64,000 nucleotides of DNA, from NCBI GenBank assembly GCA_002118135.1, contig BDIU01000238.1, positions 124,001 through 188,000 of the forward strand, written 5' to 3'. The position numbers were made by a program, and so were the translations under genes. Below the pieces are notes generated by a model. It ran no database searches, had not been told where the DNA came from, and was given only the letters and a program-made list of their open reading frames with translations. This document shows positions 1 to 12,323 of this stretch, piece by piece (the stretch's first letter is position 1; every line of letters starts with the position of its first letter). This stretch comes from Trebouxia sp. TZW2008 (taxonomy: Eukaryota; Chlorophyta; Trebouxiophyceae; Trebouxiales; Trebouxiaceae).

Positions 1-363
1 AATCTTCACTGTGCAATCCAGCTTGACCAGGCTGCCCAACACTGCCGCCGCCCTGCTGATGTGCATTTGGAGAATCTTTCAAGGCAGTTGCAGAACATGC
101 TTCTGAGGCTGGCAGCATCGATGCAACACAGCATGCACTTATTGAGGTTGCACTGACAGGCGCAGCACAGACCTCACATCCTGACATGCTGTTGTGTGGC
201 CTATGAAAATGAGCGATGTCTGTGTGCACTCTTCGCTATTGTCCACATATATAGCACAGGCAAAATTAGCACATTTCGTCAACCCTAAAGGCAAGGGTAT
301 GTTGCAATTTTCAAAAAGCAGCAGCATTGCAACTGCAAGCGCAATTGTGACCGCCAACTTCAC
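1..363 (-). CDS. Possible 5' exons of a secreted or membrane protein (partial)
   Basis: A reading frame opens at an ATG at 363 and starts with Lys followed by a run of Ala, Val, Ile and Leu (MKLAVTIALAVAMLLL), which looks like a signal peptide. It stays open to 139. A second open stretch on the same strand (about 1-122) reads Ser/Gly/Gln-rich and would need a splice near 120-140. The start is 157 bp from the POLE3-like ATG and divergent to it, which fits a shared promoter. I do not recognise the product. A chance ORF is a real alternative, because only the left end of the locus is in the window. Confidence 0.3.
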
Positions 364-520
364 CTGTGCTTGCTGAGCAGAGGCGTAGTTAGCCGCATTT
401 TGATTAGCGCATATGCTCCAGCTAGCTGCTGCTACCTGATTTGCTGTATTCTCCCTTCACTGCTTTGGCTCTTCAAACCCGCATTCAGGCGTGAGCCGCG
501 GTTAGACTCGGAACGGTGCA

Positions 521-1366
521 ATGTCCGAGACCGATACAGATTTGCCGAAGACGTTGATCAAGCGCATCGTAAAACGACATCTCAGTCAGATCGACAAAGG
601 CGACAATAAGCGGGATACACAGATCAACAAAGACGCCCTTCTAGCCTTCTCTGAGTCTGCCAAAGTCTTCATCAATTACATCACTGCTACGGCCAACGAT
701 ATATGCAAAGAAAGCAAGCGACAGACAATCAGCGTGGACGACATTTTGCGGGCGCTAGAAGACACAGACTTTGTAGACCTAATTGCACCCTTGAAGCAGT
801 CAATAGAAGGCAAGCTCATAGCCCGCCGCCAAGCGGAACAACAGCAAAACACACTGTGCTGATGCAGACTGCTTGTGTGCTCTGCAGTGTTCAAGAAGGG
901 TACCAAAGAGAAGAATCAGAAGAAGGCAGAAGCCAAGAAGAGAAAGGCTGAACAGCAGGAGCAGCAGCAGCAGCAAGAGCCAGGAAACTATGATGCTATG
1001 GATGACTCAGGGCAACAAGCAGACCTTGACAATGCCTTTTCGACAGATCAGCAGCCATCTCTCATGGAGGCCCAGCCATCAACAGAGCCACAGTCGCTTC
1101 AGCAGCAGCTCACAGGAGACCTGCAAATGCTGCCGCCGCCCTCCACAGCCAGAAGTGAGGAAAATGCTGACAAAAGGCAAAAGCAGTCTGAGCCAGAACA
1201 GGCCGACATTGCAATGACTGATGCTCCACACCAAAACCATCAAGCATCAGGGACAGTGCAAGCTCAGCCAGTGTCAGGCTTGCCAACACAAAATGTGCAA
1301 CAGATTGTGCTGCCAGCTGCATTGCCCAGCGGTCAACAACAGCCAAATGATGCCATGCAGCCTTGA
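521..1366 (+). CDS. POLE3: POLE3/Dpb4-like histone-fold subunit of DNA polymerase epsilon (CHRAC17 type)
   Basis: There are two exons, 521-809 and 888-1366, giving 255 residues. Residues 7-92 are an H2B/NF-YB-type histone fold: the order LPKTLIKRIVK, then DALLAFSESAKVFINYI, then TISVDDILRALEDTDF and LIAPLKQSIE matches POLE3/Dpb4 more closely than NF-YB, whose DNA-contact motifs are absent. In this family the protein pairs with POLE4/Dpb3 and binds histones H3-H4 in polymerase epsilon and in chromatin-remodelling complexes in the nucleus. The 78-bp intron has a GC donor (gaag|gcaagc) and acceptor ctctgcag; joining gives Val-Phe-Lys-Lys in frame with the Lys-rich tail. Without splicing the protein would stop at 862. 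The tail is Lys/Glu then Gln/Pro-rich and is longer than in animals. Confidence 0.85.
810..887 (+). other. GC-AG intron of the POLE3-like gene
   Basis: The donor is AG|GCAAGC and the acceptor TGCAG. It is 78 bp long. Splicing restores the POLE3 reading frame, whereas reading through meets a stop at 860-862. There is no GT donor in phase nearby. Confidence 0.75.
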
Positions 1367-1423
1367 TAACACTGTCAGGCACTTTCCCACTCAGTCATGG
1401 TGCTGTTAGCTTGAAGTTTAGCA

Positions 1424-1428
1424 TGTAA
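1424..1428 (+). terminator. TGTAA polyadenylation signal of the POLE3-like gene
   Basis: TGTAA lies 58 bp after the stop codon. This pentamer is the usual chlorophyte nuclear poly(A) signal. Confidence 0.55.
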
Positions 1429-2127
1429 AGTTGCTGTCAGCATGCCAACAGCGTCGAGGCTCTGGCATCCAGACTGCGATTGCTTCAGCTGTCACAGCTC
1501 ATATGTCCAGCAGGATGAAAACTCTGGCTGTCCAATTGGAAGCATCATCAGGACTCTTGCAAATCTTGCGTGCACACAGCAGTGCCTTTCTATCATGCCC
1601 TGTGCAAGCTTACTTCGATTTGGTCAACCAGTTGCTTGTGTGCGTGGTCTTCTCATCCTCACTGAACCGTTTCTCAGCACAAACTGGAGTACACCCAAGA
1701 CCCAAATGTAGGAAGTCAACCTGCGCAGCTGTTTTGAAAACATTGATGCTTGTTTGCTATGGTCATGGGTCAGCCCACAGGCTGGGCTGTACCTGAATTC
1801 GAAGCGCTGTCAGACCATGTTTGCAGAGTGTTTGCCTGAGGTCCTGCCATTGAATGACCTGTTGCCAACGCAGAATCACATGTGTATGCGATCATTCACC
1901 TAGATTAGCTCATGTGCAGTCGAAACTCACCTGCTGCTACAAGTAGTCAAAACACAGTACTGAACACAAGGTAACTTTCAGCAGCAGAGCCTGTCCTAAA
2001 CTAAACACAGTCTTGCCCGCTAACAAAGAGGTAAGGAAACTACACAAGCCAGGAACACCGTCAACAAAACAACACCGAATCATACATGCATGGTCAAACT
2101 ATTCTGAGCTGCAGCCAACTGTGAGAC
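1429..2127. other. Intergenic region between convergent genes
   Basis: This holds the 3' flanks of the POLE3-like (+) and carnosine-synthase-like (-) genes. The ORFs here lack splice-consistent or family-like content. I see no RNA gene. Confidence 0.5.
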
Positions 2128-5100
2128 CTAAACAATTGGGATGTCCAGAGCTCTGTCTATTGCCTTGACAAAGCTGATGGCCTCCTCAACAGTTGGCTTG
2201 ACGACCATCAGCTCACACACCCATGTTGGCATTCCATCTGCAACGCTTGTGACTTTCTGACCCTTTTGCACCAATGCCCGAGCGTACAGCACATCTGGAT
2301 GATTTTGCCAGTCCTGCAATGCCATGAGATAACCTCAATGTCCAGCCCAACAGGTGGTCACATCACACAATGCATGACAAGCAATGCAAACCTATGCAAT
2401 TTCAACATGACGTGCAATGAGTGACAAGTATACCCTGTACGATGTCAACGACATACATGTGCAAACATGACGAAGGACACAGCCACTCATTGCTGTTTGC
2501 TCAGCTGTCGTGCAATCCTGTAGCCATATCAAACGACAGCAACCAAAGCAAAGCAATCACCTTGAGCAAATTTGCTGCATCCTGCCTAACTTTGGACGTT
2601 TAACTGAGAACTCAGCAATGCATATGAGGGGCCGTGCAGACACAGTGGTTCAGGCAGAAATGCCAGCAAAGTACATGAGATTCATTAGCTATCTAAACAG
2701 AGCACCCACCTTGAGAAACTCTATGTGCTGCATCCTGCCAGACTTCTGAGCGTTGATGGAGTACTCAGCAATGTACATGAGCGGCCTTGTGGCCACAGGC
2801 GGTCGGGCAGGTATGCCAGCACATGTCAGCAAATGCTCCTCGACCAGATCCACGCCCCACACCAGCAGGTTGGTGTTGCGAACTGGGCCACCGCCCATTC
2901 GGCAGTTCACTTCAATGAGTCGAGGCCCCCTGCTTGTGTACTTGAGCTCTACATGGAAGACGCCCTGCAGTGTCAAGACACATGGGCTATAAATACTTTG
3001 CGGAAGCTTCAAGCGGTCAATGCAGTGGGATCTGTGCGTCAGTGAGTCAAGGCCCCCTGCTTGTGTACTTGAGCTCTACCTGGAGGATGCCCTGCAGTGT
3101 CAAGGCAGGTCGGCTTCGTACACCTGTGCAGAAGCTGTGCAATAAGGTGTGTCAGAAGCATCAGGCTATCAATGCAGTGGGATCTGTGCGTGATTAGCCG
3201 AGGTCCTCTGCTTTTGTACTTGAGCTTTTTATGGAAGACACCCTGCAGTGTCAAGGCAGGTGGGCTTTCAACGCCTTGGCCAAAGCTTTGTGTCAAACTT
3301 GCCAGGTTGGTGGTAAACCACAGGATGCACTCAATGACATAAAATGGCAATAGCAGATGACCTGATCAATCTGCGCCCATGCAACAGGCATCATATAACA
3401 AGGCTTCAATGTAGAACAGAACCAAGAATGCTCTCTGTTGCACTGATCAGTGGGCACTGCATGGAGCGCAAAGGCGACATCCTCATGGTTTCTGAAGCTG
3501 TCAAAAGCAGAGTGCAATGGCTGGTCGTTGCAGCAAAGCATATGTGTGGAGCAATGTCTGCTGCCATGACCATAGGTCAAGCTTACCTGCTCGAAACCCA
3601 GGCACTGTGTTGACTGCACAGCCATTTCCTTGAGCTACTGATGCTGCTTGGTAGGCAGGATGCTAGAGCAGTTGCTGCTGCTCTCACCAAAGATCAAGCA
3701 AAGTCAACATTACAAGAAGACACTGTACGTGCTTGAAGCCCAGGCACTGAGTCGACTGCACCGCCATTTTCATCAGCTCCTGTTGTTGCTTAGTGAGCGA
3801 GATGCTAGGGCAGTTGCTGCCACTCTCACCACAGATGGAGCAAAGTCAACATTTCAGGGAGACACTGTGCCTGCTTGAAGCCCAGGCACTGAGTTGACTC
3901 CACTGCCATTGTCATCAGCTCCTGTTGTTGCTTAGTAGGCAGGATGCTAGGGCAGTTGCTGTCCATTGTGTAAAGAAGTGCCCTCGGAACGGACGCATTT
4001 ATAACTTGAGTTGAACACTGTACCTGCTTGAAGCCCAAGCACTGTGTCGACTGCACAGCCATTTCCATGAGCTCCTGTTGCTGTTTAGTAGGCAGGATGC
4101 TAGGGCAGTTGCTGCCAGTCTCATTGAAATAGGGCTCTACTGTGGGCCAGTTGTCCGTAATGGCCCCATATACAGCCTGCCCTTCACTGAATATCAGGTC
4201 TACATCAACTTCAGGGCCATCTAGATACTCTTCCAGCATGAGTGTGAGCTTTATCCAGCTCTCTGCATTGCCCTGCATGCAGCAGCAGCATTTGACGCCC
4301 GGCTGCTTGCCATTTACAGTTTGCAGAATTTTCTTGAGGCATTCACTCAGAAGCACAAGCTGCGCGCCTCCACAGCTTTTGGTTGAGAAGAATTCATGCC
4401 ATAAGCCCATGAGAGCAATCATATTCACTTGTTGGTTGAGAACAATCGATAAGCATGAAAAATCAATCAGCATATCTTGATGACCTGGACATGGTGCAAG
4501 TCTGCTGTTGCCCTCTTGACAAAACTGAAACAAAGCTTGCAAATCACTTTCAGTGTGAGAAACATTAGCAAGGCTTCAGATCCTGCACAATGATCAAAAC
4601 CCACAGATGGCCGTAAATGGTGCTGGCATTCCTGAGTGCTTTACGGCCTCCTGCTGAAACAGGGTACAATTGCCACGCAGACCTGGTTGACAGTAGCCTC
4701 AATAGCTTCATCTGCAGGGTCATCCTGTTCTTCATCTTCTCCCTGCTGAAGGGCTCCTGCCACAATGTGGGCCTTAGCTAGTTCCCTTGTGACTCTCGTG
4801 TAAGCCTTCTGTAGCTCCTCTATGTTGTTGACTCTGACCACACCAATGGATGCTGCTCCATAGATTGGCTTGATCACTGCACACAGCAAAAACAACTCAT
4901 GAGGGCCTGGACAATGGTGTTGATCATGTGTCAAGCACAGAGCAGCTACGCCTTTGCTGTAATGCAGGAGCAGCAGCTTGTCTGTGGCTCCTCTGTGTTG
5001 TTGATGCTGACCACCCCAATCGGTTTTGCCACATAGATTGGCTTGGTGACTGCACACAGCATAACAGATGCAAACTTTGAGAAAAACAGATGTGAGTGTG

Positions 5101-8100
5101 AGCGTGAGAAGTAAGTTCTTGCATACCTGTTGGGGAAGCGGACTTTGTCAGCAGCTTCCTGGATACCTGCAGGCTTCTGAAGCGAGACATTGCAAGGGGT
5201 GGGTAGGCCAGCCGCCTGCATCTTGGCCTGCGTGCTGTGCTTATCCTGGGCGTCATAAGACCAAAACATGACAAACACCACACTAATTTGTCACGAGTTA
5301 CCTGCTGGGAACCTGACTTCGTCGCCAGCTTCTTGGATATCTGCAGACTTCTGAATCAATACGTTATAGGACGTAGGCAGGCCAGTCCTTCACCCCAAAA
5401 ATCACATCTACATCCTTCAACAACATGACACAACCCAGACTGTGATAAAAGCGAAACTGCTTGCAGTGGGTACCTGCTGGGAACCTGACTTTGTCAGCAG
5501 CTTCCTGGATATCTGCAGGCTTCTGAATCAAGACATTGCGTGGGGTGGGTAGGCCAGCCGCCTGCATCTTAGCTCGCGTGCTGTGCTTATCCCGAGCAGC
5601 ATCCACAGCATCTGGGGCATTGCCGGGCAGCCCTAGGGCTTCTGTTATTCGTGAGACCAATGGCACTGCCATTTCACAGAAGGTACACACACCATCCAAT
5701 TCTCCCAAATCCTGCAATCAAGCGTGTCTCATTTGATCAACTGCTACTTTTGGAATTGGTTACACACAGTCAGGTCAGAATAAGCATACTGTACTACAGA
5801 AGGAAAGCACACAATTAAAATTGGTCAAGAGATGCAACAGCAACATGGACAGCAGCCTACGCACAACTTCCAGGTCTAGTCAGGGGAGCAAGCCAATCAC
5901 ACATATGCTGAGACTAGTGCACAGAGGCATTTCCAATAAAACGAGTCATCCTGAAACTGACATGTTGAGCACCAACATCAACATTCACAGCCATGATGTT
6001 CAGTCACATCATGAGTGCTTTGCATGCAAACATGATATGCAGCTAGCCCAGCCTGTTGAACGCAGTAATGACAGGACCACGTCCGGGAAAAGCAATTTGA
6101 TGACAGAGGCATCATTTATTGGCTCACCTTTTTGATCTTCTTCACAGCTGCCAGGCACTTGTCAAAGACTGTGTCTGCGTCTGAGAAGTCAATGCCTATA
6201 AACTTTTCTATCATTTTCTCATCCTGCAGCGTTTGTGACCAGCTGTCTGGACCGTCAATGATCACAGTTCGCACTCCCAGCTCTTTGGCCTACAAAGCCA
6301 GTGGAGAAATTTTAACAAAGCCAGAAGGCACATGCAGAAGGCTGCTGAACAGCACGAATACCCAATTCCATAAGAAAGTAAGAACCCGAAGCAAACTTGC
6401 AGTTGCATATGCCAGGCTGCTGCAAAGCCCAAATGCAAGCAGCAGGTGGGAACTTCAAGCTGACAAACAGCATGCAAGAAACAACAAATGCAGAGCCCAT
6501 TGTCCACAGCAACAAATACACTGAACAAGCACAGGCAGAGTTTGAGTCAACAGCAGCAGCATAACAGCACAGATACCATTGTTGCAGGCAACTGCAGTCT
6601 ATGCAACAATGTTGAGGTCTACATGTGCTGTTGCTACCTGCAGACATGCTTCACATTCTGCAATGCTTCATGATGGTTCAGGTCAGCACAGGATTGAACT
6701 GCTTGGGGACAGTTGCTTGCTTCAGTATGTGCCTAGCTGAACCTGCTGAATCTGTCTAGTATGCAGATCAAATGACAACATACGAACAAGTGAATGAGTG
6801 CTTCATGCGCACAGCCAGGTGATGTTTGCAACCGTTGCATTAGTCTACACAGTCTGCAATATCAATTTACATCATTCAAAAGAATATACAGTCCAGGACA
6901 GGGAGCCAAACGTGACCGGTCAAACTTCCTAAATAGAAAGCACAGGTGAAATCTAAGTGCTGCCCTACCTTTTCAAAGATGAACTTCTTGCCTGAGTAGC
7001 CTGCAGTGATGAAGACAATGACAGCGCCCTTCAGCACGTGCCGCCTCAGGCGCCTGCCTTCAAGCGTGCGGCTGCCCACCTTGTCCTGCATTACATGTCA
7101 TTCACCATGACACTGATCTTGAAGCTTGTACATATCATATGGAGCTCCATCAGTACATACAAAGATAAAGTAAGTGGGAGTGGTCAATTTGGAATTGCTC
7201 TATACATCTCAGCAATCCAACTGAGAACCTTGATTCCAAGATCAACTGGCAGGCACCATCACGAGCTCAGAAGCAATGAAAGAAGATGGACACTGCGTTT
7301 GCATGCTTGGTCATTTCTTTCTGCGCATCAAGGTAAACGACTTGTGCAGTTCACTGTGGGAATGAGCGTGAGCCCAGCCACCTTTGCGATGACTTGTCGA
7401 GGTCAAAAGTGGGCACTGAACCTGAAAATGTGTGACATTGATGATGCTTCCTGACGTGTGACGTCTGGCATTGCACGCCACAAAAAACTTGAGCAATTTG
7501 CAGCTGCTGACACCTCGGTAGGCAATGCATGGTGATGTCATCATGTTGCCAAGCGCATGCTGCATGCTATCAGCAGCCCCGGGGCATTTTTGGTGCTGAT
7601 CCTGTGTGAACCCAGAGACACTTGGAAGACAACTGTGTAGAAAGAGCTCTCAACAATCACCATAAACGGTTCAGGCTAGCACAGGACGAATCTGGTAGGA
7701 GACAGGTGATTGGTCCAGTACGTACCCAGCTTGGCCTGCTGAGCCTGTTTATCATGCATCTTGAATGAAATGAAAACAATGGTGCTGTGGTCAAGGCAGC
7801 ATGATGCAGGCATGTCTGAGTGATACAGAACAACTTACTGATGGCATAGATGAGAGCAAGCTGAGGGTGGGGGAGAGCGGCGTGCTTGCAAAGATCTTCT
7901 CCCTTTCATTCAGACTGAGCCCTCGTGGCAGACTGCCTATCAATGCATCTGCCATGAAGTTGCTCTGCAAGCTGGCTGAGCCCAAGGACGTCCACCGCAG
8001 CCTGTCATCCTGCATCACAATGAATACCACATATTTTGCCACAGCTGAAATGGATTTGTGCAACATCAGCAGGGTTGTAGCAGACATCATTTGCATGCCA

Positions 8101-8662
8101 GGTATAACATTTCGCTTGCATGCAAATGTTACACTTGGCATGCATGCAGCACTAGAACAATGGATGGCATCCATGCCATGCTTGCTGCAATCTGGCATTG
8201 TAACCTGTCATCCTGACTGAAACAGACTTGTGGTGCGGACAATGTCAATGTTGGGCAATGCACACAGGCATTTCGCTCAAATACAAATGTGGTGTCTGCC
8301 ATGCAGTCAACATTCTGCAATAGAGACAGGCATGCAGCTTGCACGCAAAGATGACATCTGCCCATCACAACAATGCATGGCATCATTGCCACGCTTGCTG
8401 CTGACTGGCATTGTGAGCTCATCAAGCCTTTGACATGTGCTTGACACGATGCACTGCATGCATTTACCAATGAAGCTTGAGGGGTCGGCACTCTTTCCTC
8501 ACCACCTCTGCGTCTATACGGATTGAGTTCATAATCAGCCTGCAGAACAGCATAAGGTCTCCACGCTGCATTCGACAGAGCGTCTGAGGCCAGTCGGACT
8601 GCGCCTCGACGTGTATATTGCATCCTGATGTTGCTGGACATATGACACGCTACGAACTGCAT
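2128..8662 (-). CDS. CARNS1: Carnosine-synthase-like ATP-grasp ligase
   Basis: Exons on the minus strand, in order: about 8468-8624 (extended to 8662 if the ATG there is used), 7839-8009, 6969-7085, 6128-6289, 5474-5711, 4683-4876, 4024-4272, 2710-2964, 2128-2313; all phases agree from the second onward. The product is about 590 residues. Landmarks of the CARNS1 branch of ATP-grasp enzymes appear in order: VIVFITAGYSGKK; LVSRITEALGLPGNAPDA; the ATP-grasp lysine region VIKPIYGAASIGV; MLEEYLDGPEVDVDL; and the metal-binding EVNCRMGGGPVRNTN. The animal enzyme makes carnosine from beta-alanine and histidine with ATP; the algal substrate is unknown. The introns are full of degraded copies of neighbouring exon ends. 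The start is unresolved: another open frame (ATG at 9009 to 8650) ends at a GTAAGT donor, but its phase does not fit the 8624 acceptor. The catalytic region is secure; the exact dipeptide is not. Confidence 0.8.
2965..4023 (-). repeat. Intron filled with degraded copies of both flanking exon ends
   Basis: On the plus map, three copies of the upstream exon's 3' end with its donor (CPSILPTKQQQEL to CLGFKQ) lie at about 3582-3680, 3728-3828 and 3866-3962. Two copies of the downstream exon's 5' end with its acceptor (GVFHVELKYTSRGP) lie at about 3045-3105 and 3190-3260. Several contain stops or substitutions. The outermost donor and outermost acceptor give the intact protein. Confidence 0.8.
5115..5400 (-). 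repeat. Two degraded copies of a carnosine-synthase-like exon end
   Basis: Copies of the 3' part of exon 5474-5711 (AKMQAAGLPTPRNV to KVRFPA plus its donor) lie at about 5115-5250 and 5300-5390. A copy of the next exon's start (KPIYGAASIGVV) lies at about 4960-5062. They sit in the intron between the two parent exons. Confidence 0.75.
6685..6766 (+). repeat. Dispersed repeat family 1, diverged copy
   Basis: It contains GCACAGGATTGAACTG, GGGGACAGTTGCTTGC, GCCTAGCTGA and TCTGTCTAGTATGC, in a carnosine-synthase-like intron. Confidence 0.6.
7677..7770 (+). repeat. Dispersed repeat family 1 copy
   Basis: It contains GCACAGGACGAATCTGG, CCAGTACGTACCCAGC and GGCCTGCTGAGCCTG, in a carnosine-synthase-like intron. 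Confidence 0.7.
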
Positions 8663-9682
8663 TGGACACTTACAGCGACGCTTCCATTGGGCAAAATAAC
8701 GGCAGTTGGAGCACTGCCAGCGATGGACTGTCCCTTGAGCGATGCCCGTCCAAGCTCAGTTGTGACATCGTCGATGCCGCTGGCACTCTCCTTGCCATTG
8801 CGATCTAGGCAAGGAAAGCTGAACGAGTCGGTATGCTTTGCAGAGTCATCCGTCACAGAGGGTGTCGCTTCGGTGTGCTTGCCGCTGAGCGCAGCAGTCA
8901 ACGCCGATGCCTTCTTCATCGTATGTGTTGTCCGGCGCGAATCGCTAATTGCAGACTGGCGCTGCAGCGGCCGCTTTGTGCCTCCTCTGCGACGCCAAGT
9001 TTTACTCACTCGGTATCACGTTCTTAACTTCTCAGAGACGAAGGGGCTGTTGACCGTGGGGTCCGTTCACATCACCCCCAAGAACCCCCTAGCTAGATCC
9101 TTGCTCTTGCATGATTTTGTGGAGAGCTGGTTGTGATACAGCTCTCCTATCCAAGTATATCGACCCCTCAGATACATTGTGGCAAACGAGATAGTGTTGG
9201 AATTGCACTTTTGACAGGCTTAAACAAGTGCTGCCAGGCAAATTACATGCGTCATCGTGTGCAAAAGACAGCTCACGTTGCAGCCCATGCACGTACGTGC
9301 ATGCATGGCTTGTGTACCTTTGCATGCAAAAGGTGCTGTCAGTTGCCCAGGCACTCAATCTATTGTGATGCATACAGGATACCATGATAGGGTCAGTGCT
9401 TTGCATTTCACACTTTGCCAATCGTCTGGCCGTTCTTTGATACACAGGAAAAGAATGCTCTGAGCTCACAAGCTCGGAATGCACAATGTCAAATGAGCAA
9501 CTACTACACAACAAATCCACAATACAGACAAGCATCCTGCAAACCGTGCTGAATGAGTGGGTGACTGCAAGCATCACAAACAATGTCACAGGCACTTGAC
9601 ATAAGCTGGCTAGGATGCCAGTAAACTTGCAGACAGCTGTAAGGGGCAAACTGAAAGTGCTCAACACCACAATGGAACATTA

Positions 9683-12323
9683 TCAGCAGCACTCAGCCCA
9701 AGCCCAGGGATGCTCCTGCAAGTATTGCAGGGTTGCATTGCGCAGAGCAATATTGGGCATAACCTGATTTGCCTTCAATGCCTTCCTTGTAATTGGATCA
9801 AATTCGCCAACCTGCATGGCACCCGAGTGTCAGATACCTGTAGATATAGATACCAATGTCTATACGTGTGTGTAGTTATATATCAATAAATTGCTTGAAT
9901 TCAAGAGGCTCAGCATATGATGCCAACCAGTTCAGACTATGCTTGAGCTCTTGCTGTCTTGATCGGCGTGCAAATGAGGCACAAGGCACCTGTGACCTTG
10001 CAAACACTCTGCATTGCATCATCGTATGCCTCGAGCACAGAAATACCAATGCATGTGATATGCACTTCAGGAGAGTGAGCCATACAACATCCAGTAGCAT
10101 GACAACAACCTTGAAGCATCACAACTACTGTGTTGAAGTTGGCTGCAGTGCAGCGCTGATAATAGCTGCCAGCATGCTTTGCATGATCAGGCATGCAGTA
10201 GTGCTGATCTTTCTCTAGTGGTCCATAAGCGCTGGGGAGCAATTGTTGTCATGCTGTGTAGGGCAAAACATGCAAGGGTGCCAACCTTTCTCAAGTGCTC
10301 CATAAGGGCTGAGCGCTCATATGATAAGCCTGAAGGGGTCATGACAGGGTCTCTGAACACTTCCATGGTCAAGGGGCAAGTGAATGCCGCAGCAGGCTCC
10401 CCTTCTATCAAGCCCCGCTTGGCTGCAAAAAAGACTTGGTCCATTGCAGCACTTTCTTGTGTTTGCGCTTGCTCTCCGGACACAGAGCCGCCCTGCGACA
10501 AATCTACACTGTGCCACACTTTGTTCCAAACACATCAATGCCACACGGACTTCACACAAGTAGAGATGTATAATTGCATGGAATGCAACGTCATGAAAAT
10601 GAATGCTGCATTCACTTGTTGTAAATAGACATGTGTAGAGACAGAGAATGACTGGTTGCAGGCATCAAAGTGCACATTCACGAGTATGACACCGGACAAT
10701 CATGCCCTTGGCTTGTACAGACCCCTGGCAGCATGCAATTTGATGCAGCTGCGCTCCTGTGCTCTGCTACTGCAGATTTTGAAGGCTGCCCCTAGTTTCC
10801 ATAGTGTTTTGATAGGGCGATTTTACAGCAATCAAGTACAGTAATTTCTCCTCATAGGGTCACTTGATATAAAGACATTCTTGCTTAAGTGCAATGCTGT
10901 TGTGAACCACTCACTGCATTTTGACTGCAATGGTATATTTGAGTATGCACTATTTGGTATAAGGACAGTTTTCTTGGTGACCTCGCAGTGATCATAGAGC
11001 AAAAACCAATTTGGCCAAAACATGCATGGCATGAGCAGTACCTGCATTTTGAGCTCCTGAGCATGCTGCTCCTGAAGCATGTGCTGTATGCGGCCTTGCA
11101 AAAGCTGCTGCTTGTCCAGCGCTTCAGCTGACTCTTGCTTCCAGCAGAGGTACTGCACTTGCGCAAGTTCATGCCAGATCTCATCCTTGATATTGTCGTT
11201 CTGTTGCCGAGCTAAATCTAGGGCCTGAAAAACACGCATGATTCAGTTGTGATTCAGTGGTGATGCAGTGGTGACAAAATGGTGGTGCAGCCCTGATGCA
11301 ATGATGGTGCAGTAGTCAGCCTGCAAGACAGCCGACTGTGCACTGTCACAGAAATTTTCTTGAGCAGAGCAGCTGTGATGTGGTACAGCATGCCTTGCAA
11401 GTCATTTGTCATAATTCTGCTGAGGGGCGCATCTGGCTGAGCATTTCTTGCAGAGCTGAAATATGCTTACCCACCGTGTATCATTTGTATTGCAGATGCC
11501 AATCAAGCTTGTATGCACACATGCATTGTTGAGCCTCACAGGCCATGCATACCTGTTGTAGGTGCTCTATGGACTCCCGCAAGTGGTTTGTATGCCTCAA
11601 CGCCATGCCCAGAAGATAGTGTGCCTGCACTGCAATGCATGGCATGCTATGAGGGGTTCCAATCAGCGCAGTTGCAGCCATGGTGAATTTCAAGTGCAGC
11701 TGAGGGACCACGGCAGTGTCTAGAGTGAGTCATACGCTTGGATTGCTGTGCACTTCCATGTTTGTTTCCACACGCACCTTCATGAGATGTGAGTCTAACG
11801 ACAATGCTGCTTCAGCATCTTGCTTGACTAAGTCCCAGACCTCCTTCTTGCGCTGACACATAGCTCTGTTCACAAGTAGCACTGCAGCAGAAGGTGACTA
11901 TCAGAAGCCGTTGAGCAGTGCAGCAAGCTGCACAAGTTAGCGCAACTATGACAAGCTCACCTGACCAGTCAGGACATAGAGTGATTGCCTCTGTGTACTT
12001 CTGCAAGCAATCGCAGCGCATTGCTTGAGGTGATTGGCAGGAAGCAGCTAAAAATGGTTGCATGCATTTCTAGCAAGTGCAGCAAGCACCTCGATGGCTG
12101 CACCATACTTGGCTTTGCCAAAGTAAGCATTGCCCTCTTTTTTGAGCGCTTCAGCAGACTGTCTGTCCTGCTCAGTTGGAGCAGTTTTCCTGCTTTGCGG
12201 CCATGCAGTGCTTTGTTGCATGTTCTGCGACTGCGGTGATGGCTGTGTTGTTGGCTCAGGAACGGATGTGTGCGATGGCGCAGAGCCCTGACTGTGGTGC
12301 CTCTTGAAGCGCGGCCAATGCAT
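9683..12323 (-). CDS. STUB1: E3 ubiquitin ligase CHIP (TPR plus U-box)
   Basis: Seven exons (12323-12090, 12000-11961, 11881-11778, 11624-11553, 11224-11042, 10492-10286, 9811-9683) join in phase to 322 residues; human CHIP is 303. TPR1 starts in exon 1 (ALKKEGNAYFGKAKYGAAIE). TPR2 and TPR3 follow (VNRAMCQRKK, AHYLLGMALRH), then a charged helical linker. The C-terminal U-box reads FTCPLTMEVFRDPVMTPSGL, then ALMEHLRKVGEFDPITRKAL, and the chain ends near AWAEC as plant CHIPs do. In this family the TPRs bind the EEVD tails of Hsp70/Hsp90 and the U-box recruits an E2, so misfolded clients are ubiquitinated in the cytosol. An extra degraded copy of the U-box exon's donor end lies at about 10205-10240. 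The gene is divergent from WBP11 with a 377-bp gap. Confidence 0.92.

Noticed and set aside
521..862. NF-YB (CCAAT-binding) transcription factor
   Set aside because: The histone fold is similar, but the order of motifs and the position of the basic tail fit POLE3/Dpb4; NF-YB DNA-contact residues are not seen.
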